This document shows, piece after piece, positions 5,805 to 7,551 of a DNA stretch of 7,551 nt. Numbering within the stretch: position 1 is the first letter of the stretch; each line of letters starts with the position of its first letter. The notes beneath the pieces are model-generated. The model saw only the letters and a program-made list of their open reading frames with translations. It made no database searches and was not told where the DNA came from. The stretch covers positions 1-7,551 of the forward strand of contig JBCCZN010000136.1 of the NCBI GenBank assembly GCA_039187375.1. The letters run 5' to 3'. This stretch comes from CALBPI01 sp039187375 (GTDB taxonomy: Bacteria; Pseudomonadota; Gammaproteobacteria; Steroidobacterales; Woeseiaceae). Made by a program: the position numbers and the translations under genes.

Positions 5805-6794
5805 ATGAGCGCGAGTGCACCGCTCTTGAACACCGAAAATCGGTTTCCTGAGCCCATCACGGTCTATTGGGCGATGTTCTCAATCTCGGTTCTTGCGTTT
5901 ATGTTGAGGCCGGTTGTAGGCACGTCATCGCCAACACTGAGCGAGGCGCTGCAAATCATGTCGCTAGTGACCTGCGGTTTTTCTTGGCTGTATGCCCGAA
6001 CGCTATTTCGCCACCGCGCAGCCAATGAGTGGTGGCCGGAAATGCTGGTTCTGGCCTTGTTCGTGTCCTGTTTCACGCTGCACATCGGACCTTCTGGCCC
6101 GACGCCAGGTAGCGTCTTTGCCTACACAGAGCAAATTCAGAGACTCCTCGGCTCGGTGATGTTGGCGCTGCCGTTGATCGAGTCGATAGAGGGCGGCACC
6201 CGAAGCGAGACCGAAAAGCGTTTTCGGCGTACATTCCGTGTCGCATTTGGCTCGATCATCGCGGTATCTTTGTTCGCGAACATCCCCGCACTCTTGCCAT
6301 GGCAGGTTCTCATTCAATGTACTCTGGCAAGCATTGCGCTAGTCGGCGCCACACTAGCCTGGCGATTTCGGTTACAACATCCTCTGTCTGGCCGGAGGCG
6401 CAGCGCGGGTGCTCGCATTGTCTCTGCCGAAGCGCTTGAATTACGCGACTACCTGCAGACGCAGCGGCCCTATTTGAATCCGGAGTTGCGGGTTAGCGAT
6501 TTAGCCGGTGCGCTGGATCAGCCTGAGTACCGTGTCAGCCAGTGGATCGTCGATGAACTTGGCCACCGAAATTTCAACCAATTGGTGAATCACTATCGGT
6601 TGCAACATGCCAAGTCCCGACTGGCGGATACCCAGGCCGTCAAGACACCCATCTTGACCATCGCACTGGAATCCGGGTTTGGATCGATCGGCCCTTTTAA
6701 TCGGGCGTTCAAAGCACAAACCGGGTTGACGCCCTCTGCCTATCGCAAACAGGCGCTATTCGCATCTAACGAGCCACCTCAGTTGACTCAGTAA
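5805..6794 (+). CDS. AraC family transcriptional regulator with membrane-spanning N-terminal half
   Basis: 329 residues. The N-terminal half has about six hydrophobic segments (near 18-38, 47-65, 79-95, 111-127, 146-165 and 167-187) ending in a basic stretch (RRRS at 197-200), consistent with a membrane-anchored sensor whose DNA-binding part faces the cytoplasm. Residues about 212-315 are the AraC DNA-binding domain. The first helix-turn-helix spans roughly 228-262 (VSDLAGALDQPEYRVSQWI). The second spans 281-315, with the typical GFGSIGPFNRAFK and the closing GLTPSAYRK. Such proteins are often found beside DUF2306 genes, and here that gene is divergent with a 106-112-nt shared upstream region. 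The start ATG at 5805 has GGAG 8 nt upstream (5793-5796). The signal sensed is unknown. It converges with the amidase gene at a 16-nt distance. Confidence 0.93.
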   Translation: MSASAPLLNTENRFPEPITVYWAMFSISVLAFMLRPVVGTSSPTLSEALQIMSLVTCGFSWLYARTLFRHRAANEWWPEMLVLALFVSCFTLHIGPSGPTPGSVFAYTEQIQRLLGSVMLALPLIESIEGGTRSETEKRFRRTFRVAFGSIIAVSLFANIPALLPWQVLIQCTLASIALVGATLAWRFRLQHPLSGRRRSAGARIVSAEALELRDYLQTQRPYLNPELRVSDLAGALDQPEYRVSQWIVDELGHRNFNQLVNHYRLQHAKSRLADTQAVKTPILTIALESGFGSIGPFNRAFKAQTGLTPSAYRKQALFASNEPPQLTQ

Positions 6795-6804
6795 GCGCGC
6801 GCTT
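6793..6804. terminator. Perfect 12-bp palindrome between convergent genes
   Basis: AAGCGCGCGCTT begins within the AraC stop codon and almost fills the 16-nt gap to the amidase stop codon. As RNA it can form only a 4-bp stem, and the following pyrimidines (GCTTCTTC) are not a clean U-run, so a bidirectional terminator is possible but weak. Confidence 0.25.
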
Positions 6805-6810
6805 GCTTCT

Positions 6811-7551
6811 TCAATAACCCGGCGGCTGATCAAACACGCCTAACACGCCCTCGATCGCTCTGGCCTGCGACAGCAAGCGCCAATCGCTGAATCGACGACC
6901 CGTCAGCATGATGCCAACAGGCATTGCGTTGTGGTCGAAACCGCAAGGTACGCTGATAGACGGCTGCCCCGTGAAGTCGGAGATGTTGGTGTTGCGCGGC
7001 GAACCGCTGAAAAATGCCTCACCTAGCGAGTCAATTTCGGGCGTCGGGACACAGGCGGTCGGTGTAACCAACACGTCGCACTGATCCAGCAACTGATCCA
7101 TACGCGTGCGAAACGCGTGACGATAGTCCTGGTCGCGAGCGTAGTCTTGCCCGCTAATCTGGGTCGCCGCAATAAGCTTCTGCCGAAGCGGGTTACTGAA
7201 GTCATCGGGGCGAGCCTGCAGCGCATCGGCGTGCAGCGCACCGGCCTCCAGAAACACGCGCCGACAGGCAGCATAAGCCGCCTCAATGTCTGGGACATCG
7301 AGCGCAACGGTTGTAGCGCCCTTCGCCACCAACTGTTCAATCGCTTGATCCACAACGCCAATGACGTTGGCATCGCCGGCAAAAAAATGTCGACGTACTA
7401 CGCCAAGCCTTAATCCGTCGACGCTCACGGGCACCAACCCTTGTTGTTGTGCATCGGCGGGCAATGCGATTGACCAAGGATCAGCCGGGTCCTGACCCAC
7501 AATCGCACTAAACATCAGCGCAGCATCACCGACCGTGCGGGTCATCGGGCC
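6811..7551 (-). CDS. Amidase signature family enzyme, C-terminal part (cut by window edge)
   Basis: The last 247 codons of an amidase-signature enzyme (PF01425), which hydrolyses amide bonds using a Ser-cisSer-Lys triad. The frame is open to the right edge and starts there with GPMTRTVGDAALM, the conserved segment that follows the catalytic core, so the M at 7545 is internal. The triad and the Gly/Ser-rich signature lie outside the window. Visible family features are VTPTACVPTPEI (substrate pocket), FTGQPSISVPCGF, and MPVGIMLTGRRFSDWRLLSQARAIE, matching the usual Gly-x-Pro-x-x-x-x-Pro-x-Gly and PxG-x-Q-x-x-G-R blocks, with Met in place of the usual Gln. The protein ends QPPGY. Whole enzymes are normally about 450-500 residues. 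It could be a general amidase; I cannot exclude a GatA-related role, but no gatB or gatC is in view. Confidence 0.9.
   Translation of the reverse strand, partial: GPMTRTVGDAALMFSAIVGQDPADPWSIALPADAQQQGLVPVSVDGLRLGVVRRHFFAGDANVIGVVDQAIEQLVAKGATTVALDVPDIEAAYAACRRVFLEAGALHADALQARPDDFSNPLRQKLIAATQISGQDYARDQDYRHAFRTRMDQLLDQCDVLVTPTACVPTPEIDSLGEAFFSGSPRNTNISDFTGQPSISVPCGFDHNAMPVGIMLTGRRFSDWRLLSQARAIEGVLGVFDQPPGY

Noticed and set aside
5791..5808. Five-codon frame (MEHTP) ending in an ATGA overlap with the AraC start
   Set aside because: Its ATG overlaps the ribosome site of the AraC gene and it has no ribosome site of its own. Probably chance, though a translational-coupling role is conceivable.

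Overview
The window reads as ordinary bacterial chromosome. Genes are dense, short intergenic gaps separate them, and Shine-Dalgarno-like sites and signal-peptide sequences are visible. The protein families present (GntR/FCD, a membrane-linked AraC regulator, DUF2306, HXXEE, a periplasmic S12 serine hydrolase, an amidase) fit a proteobacterium, and a gammaproteobacterium is my best guess. No rRNA, tRNA or marker gene is present to confirm this. GC is uneven: hand-counted lines give about 60-72% in parts of the amidase, AraC and DUF2306 genes, about 47-52% in the serine hydrolase, and about 37-43% in the small DUF6640-like gene.

Layout, left to right. A 5'-truncated DUF6796-like membrane protein runs rightward (2-607). 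After a gene-free 249-nt gap come five genes, all on the minus strand and so transcribed from right to left. In transcription order they are a DUF2306 membrane protein (5692-4883), a GntR/FCD regulator (4811-4164), an exported serine hydrolase (4115-2343), a DUF6640-like membrane protein (2167-1760) and an HXXEE membrane protein (1627-857). Divergent from the DUF2306 gene is an AraC-type regulator with a hydrophobic multi-pass N-terminal half (5805-6794). Converging on it is the C-terminal part of an amidase-signature enzyme (6811 to the right edge), whose catalytic N-terminal half lies outside the window.

Two likely functional pairs stand out. The first is the GntR/FCD repressor with the serine hydrolase 48 nt behind it. 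A perfect 16-bp palindrome of the GntR type sits on the regulator's own start codon, suggesting an autoregulated regulator-hydrolase unit. The second is the divergent DUF2306/AraC pair, which shares a 106-nt promoter region holding overlapping inverted repeats. The other genes are separated by gaps of 130-175 nt and may have their own promoters; HXXEE has a perfect TTGACA -35 element.

I found no CRISPR array, insertion sequence, phage, toxin-antitoxin or defence signature. The novelty lies in four uncharacterised multi-pass membrane protein families in 5.7 kb, in the regulatory palindromes, and in the uncharacterised N-terminal domain of the hydrolase.
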